A stretch of 5,699 bases of DNA from NCBI GenBank assembly GCA_964483805.1, contig CAZADH010000352.1, forward strand, positions 1 through 5,699, given 5' to 3'. Every line of letters starts with the position of its first letter. Within the stretch, counting starts at the first letter, position 1. Below, piece after piece: positions 3,206 through 5,699 of this stretch. Origin of the DNA: CAZADH01 sp964483805 (GTDB lineage Bacteria > Muiribacteriota > Ozemobacteria > Ozemobacterales > Ozemobacteraceae). A model generated the notes under the pieces. That model saw only the letters and a list, made by a program, of their open reading frames with translations, made no database searches and was not told the origin of the DNA. The translations under genes and the position numbers were made by a program.

Positions 3206-5699
3206 ATGACCATGCAGGTCTGTTCGGCCACGACGCTTCCGCAACTTGCCCGCGTGCTGCACGAGAAGTGCCGCGATCTCGCCAATCGGGGCACGCACGA
3301 CCCGCTGATGGAGTGGCCGTTCATCGTGCCGAATTTTCTGACGCAGTCGTGGCTGCACCTCGATCTGGTGACCGAGTTCGCAGGCGCTATACTGACATCG
3401 TATTGCTCGTTGGCGGACGGTCTCTGGCGGGCGTGGGCGCCGACAACAGGCGACGACAGTGGCCGACCGCTGGGCAGGGCGCAGTTGCGCGACCTCGTGT
3501 TGTCGATCCTGCTCACCCCGGCTCCGGCCGACATCGCGCCGCTCGCCCCGGTGTGGGAGCATATCCACGGGCAGTCGCAGCCCCCTGCAACGCGTGGTGC
3601 CGACACCCCGGTCGATTGGTGGCGGCGCGCCTGGCATCTGGCCGATACGCTGGCCGGACTGTTTCTCGAATACGAGTGGTACGGCGCGATCCCGGGTGCC
3701 GGTGTGCCACTGGCATTCCCGCCCCCGGCTGACCCCACGCGTGACAATGTCCGCAACCATGCATGGCAGAAGCACCTGTTCGACCGGCTCTTTTCGCCAC
3801 CCGGTCGTCGCGACCCACGACGCGATGAGGTCTGGCCCGAACACCTGTTGCTGCGGGAGTGGGTGCAGAGGCAGGAACTCGACGCGCCGACATCGACGGC
3901 CGCGAACGGGGTTCCGCTCACCGTGTTCGGATTCGACTACCTGCCTCCGCTTGCACTCGACGTGCTCCGGCGGCTCGCCGCCCGCAGGCCAGTCCAGGTG
4001 TTCCTGCTCGATGCCGGGTGCGCCGAGGGCAACGGAACGGCCCTGGGGAACGCACCAGACGGACCGCCCGACCTGCGACGCTGGCATGTCCCGCGGACCA
4101 TGTGCAGTTTGAGTCTCGCTGCCATTCGACGACAGCACCCCAACGAGATCGAGTCCGACGCCGTGGGCGGCAACCAGGCCAGCAACACGACCGAGCCGCC
4201 TGCGTCGGTGCTGGCCGCCGCCCAATGCGTCGTGTGCAACCCGGCCGCGGCCCTGCCGCAACGACTGCCCCAGGACCTGACGGTGCAGATCTGGAACTGC
4301 CCGGGCCCGCAGCGCGAGGCCGAAACGGTCGCACAGTTGCTGGCCGGCATGCTATCTGACAAGAATGTACTGTTGAACGAGGTCGCCGTGCTGACGACCT
4401 CGGCCGAGACCTATGTGCCGCTGGTTGTCGAGGCGCTCGAACGAGCCGGTGTGCCCTGCGCGGCCTCGGGCCACGGCGATACGACTCCGGGGGCTTTCGT
4501 CGAGGGCCTGACCGCGCTGCTCGACCTGCTCGACCAGGGATTCACCCGCGAGGCCGTGTTCCGGGTGCTGATGAATCCGTGTTGGCAACGAACGCGGCGC
4601 GCAGAGCCGGGCATGGTCACGGCCTGGATCGACTGGGCCGACGAGCTGGGTATCTTCGCCGGGTTCACGCCCGACGAAAAGTGCCACGCCTGCGATCTGC
4701 CCGGGCGACAGCCATGCAATGTATGTATCGATGCCGCCAGCCCCTGCCAGACCGAGACGCTGACGCCGGTGCACACGTGGCAGCTCGCGTTGCGACGCCT
4801 GCGCCTCGGCCGGATCATGCAACCCCGAACCTGCGCGCCCACCGATGACCCACCACCGGTCTTCGCAGCGTGCGCCCCCTACCACGACTTTGCGAGCAGC
4901 GATGCGGCCACGCTCGACGCGTTCTCGGTCGGCCTCGAGGTGATGCACGCCGCAGTCACGGCCCTCGGCCGGCCCGGGCAGATCCGCAGCGCCAAAGACT
5001 GGTCAGACCTGTTCGAGCGCTTGATCAATACCTGCCTCGCGGTGCGACCCGAGCATGCCGACGATCTGTTCGCGCGCAGCAGCGCGATGTCGGCCGTGCG
5101 CCACCTCGCCGAGATTGACGCCCTGTATCCACACGGGCTCGCCCTCGAACTCGCCCGTCAGCACGTGCTCGCCGGCTGCAACTCGCTCAACCGCCCCGGG
5201 GAGCGCCCCTTCATGAACGGCGTGACCGTTGCACCGCTCGCGGTCGGCGCAACACTGCCGTGGCAGCGCGCCTTCGTGGTGGGCATGGGCGAGACGCTGT
5301 TCCCGGGTGCGGGTTCGCACTCGACACTCGACCTCGTCACCGACCGCAGCGATGATGCCGCATCCGGCAAGGCGCCCGCGGCCGATGCCATCAACCGCCA
5401 GATTTTCCGCCAGCTCGTGCTGGCCACGCGCGAGCAATTGACCCTGACCTACAGCTCGCTCGACCCGGCCAAAGAAGCCGAGATGAACCCGTCGTCGTTG
5501 TTGCTCCAACTCGAAGAACTGCTGGTGGATGGCGTGTTCGAGGCGGGTACGCCGTTCAGGCGCGCCGTGGTACCGAGCGCCCCGTTGAGCGCGGGGTTCT
5601 TGCGCCCGGGCAACAACGATCCGTGGCCGGCCCTGCGTCACCCCGGCCGGCACGAAGCACTCGCTGCGCTCGCTCTGGCCCACGGCGATGCAGTCGAGG
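3206..5699 (+). CDS. recC: RecC-like exodeoxyribonuclease V gamma subunit (3' end missing)
   Basis: RecC holds RecB and RecD together in RecBCD, splits the duplex and reads Chi during double-strand break repair and destruction of foreign linear DNA. The frame is open for 831 codons to the window edge with no stop. E. coli RecC is about 1,120 aa, so roughly a quarter is probably missing. Start: ATG 3206, with AAGGGA 8 nt upstream and an in-frame TAG at 3173. RecC landmarks in order: HDPL and TQSWL near the N-terminus; LTVFGFDYLPP (238-248) and VQVFLLD (263-269), like RecC's VFGxSxLPP; CPGPQREAE (365-373), like RecC's CHSPQREVE; HTWQLALRRLRLG; PFMNGVTVAPL, like RecC's FLxGxVxxxxL; VVGMGETLFPG (691-701), like RecC's LLGMNDGxFP; and INRQIFRQLVLATREQLTLTYSS. 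Odd points: a Cys4 knuckle at 493-507, no PLLASWG-type motif in the 270-357 segment, and altered Chi-contact positions. recB and recD probably lie downstream. AddB is less likely. Confidence 0.85.
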   Translation, partial: MTMQVCSATTLPQLARVLHEKCRDLANRGTHDPLMEWPFIVPNFLTQSWLHLDLVTEFAGAILTSYCSLADGLWRAWAPTTGDDSGRPLGRAQLRDLVLSILLTPAPADIAPLAPVWEHIHGQSQPPATRGADTPVDWWRRAWHLADTLAGLFLEYEWYGAIPGAGVPLAFPPPADPTRDNVRNHAWQKHLFDRLFSPPGRRDPRRDEVWPEHLLLREWVQRQELDAPTSTAANGVPLTVFGFDYLPPLALDVLRRLAARRPVQVFLLDAGCAEGNGTALGNAPDGPPDLRRWHVPRTMCSLSLAAIRRQHPNEIESDAVGGNQASNTTEPPASVLAAAQCVVCNPAAALPQRLPQDLTVQIWNCPGPQREAETVAQLLAGMLSDKNVLLNEVAVLTTSAETYVPLVVEALERAGVPCAASGHGDTTPGAFVEGLTALLDLLDQGFTREAVFRVLMNPCWQRTRRAEPGMVTAWIDWADELGIFAGFTPDEKCHACDLPGRQPCNVCIDAASPCQTETLTPVHTWQLALRRLRLGRIMQPRTCAPTDDPPPVFAACAPYHDFASSDAATLDAFSVGLEVMHAAVTALGRPGQIRSAKDWSDLFERLINTCLAVRPEHADDLFARSSAMSAVRHLAEIDALYPHGLALELARQHVLAGCNSLNRPGERPFMNGVTVAPLAVGATLPWQRAFVVGMGETLFPGAGSHSTLDLVTDRSDDAASGKAPAADAINRQIFRQLVLATREQLTLTYSSLDPAKEAEMNPSSLLLQLEELLVDGVFEAGTPFRRAVVPSAPLSAGFLRPGNNDPWPALRHPGRHEALAALALAHGDAVE
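4682..4747 (+). other. Cys4 zinc-knuckle-like insertion in the RecC-like protein
   Basis: Residues 493-514 contain C493-x2-C496-x7-C504-x2-C507-x6-C514, within KCHACDLPGRQPCNVC. It sits between WADELGIFAGF and HTWQLALRRLRLG. In E. coli RecC the equivalent linker before HTWRFGLTRMLLG is short and has no cysteines. The spacing fits a small zinc ribbon or knuckle, or a site for another metal. A further CxxC (C341, C344) lies in the divergent 270-357 segment. Confidence 0.5.

Noticed and set aside
3155..4261. Long minus-strand ORF of 368 aa opposite the recC-like gene
   Set aside because: It is antisense to a frame with clear RecC motifs, is rich in Arg/Gly/His with no recognisable domain, and is a typical shadow ORF of GC-rich DNA. 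The same holds for the minus ORFs at 4352-4948 and 5003-5683.

Overview
This window is high-GC bacterial DNA carrying three well-supported protein genes. They are a SoFic-type Fic/AMPylase on the minus strand, an Rpn/PDDEXK_2 family nuclease on the plus strand, and the first 831 codons of a RecC-like exodeoxyribonuclease V gamma subunit that runs off the right edge. There is also one weak small ORF and a hairpin-rich left flank. Two runs of exactly 10 N (1558-1567 and 1904-1913) show that this is scaffolded draft or metagenome sequence. A RecBCD-type enzyme and high GC suggest a Gram-negative bacterium such as a proteobacterium or a myxobacterium- or planctomycete-like lineage. No rRNA or other marker settles the taxonomy, and no tRNA, rRNA, CRISPR array or intact transposase was seen.

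Layout. Positions 1-405 hold no convincing gene but contain several perfect inverted repeats. A small ORF (406-657) with a strong Shine-Dalgarno follows and converges on fic, overlapping its end by 20 bp. The fic gene occupies 638-1799 on the minus strand. An assembly gap inside it breaks the frame as written, but replacing the 10 N by 3 nt (or 3 plus a multiple of 3) rejoins it into one normal-length gene of about 384 aa, and the gap sits in the inhibitory-helix motif. Upstream of fic is an AT-rich island with two operator-like inverted repeats, then the second gap. The rpn gene is at 2070-2984. It contains an in-frame internal start with a near-perfect, well-spaced Shine-Dalgarno that would give a 91-residue C-terminal product, the arrangement described for E. 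coli Rpn toxins and their intragenic RpnS antitoxins. After a 221-nt intergenic stretch with a candidate hairpin and an extended -10 promoter, the recC-like gene starts at 3206.

How the genes may work together. RecC is the Chi-recognition subunit of RecBCD, so recB and recD would be expected beyond the right edge. Rpn nucleases and Fic AMPylases are accessory proteins often found near mobile or defence loci. Their position beside a RecBCD operon makes a defence or recombination neighbourhood possible, but each gene seems to have its own expression signals and nothing in the sequence proves a joint function. The best leads are the internal rpn start, the AT-rich repeats in front of fic, and a Cys4 knuckle plus altered Chi-contact positions in the RecC-like protein.
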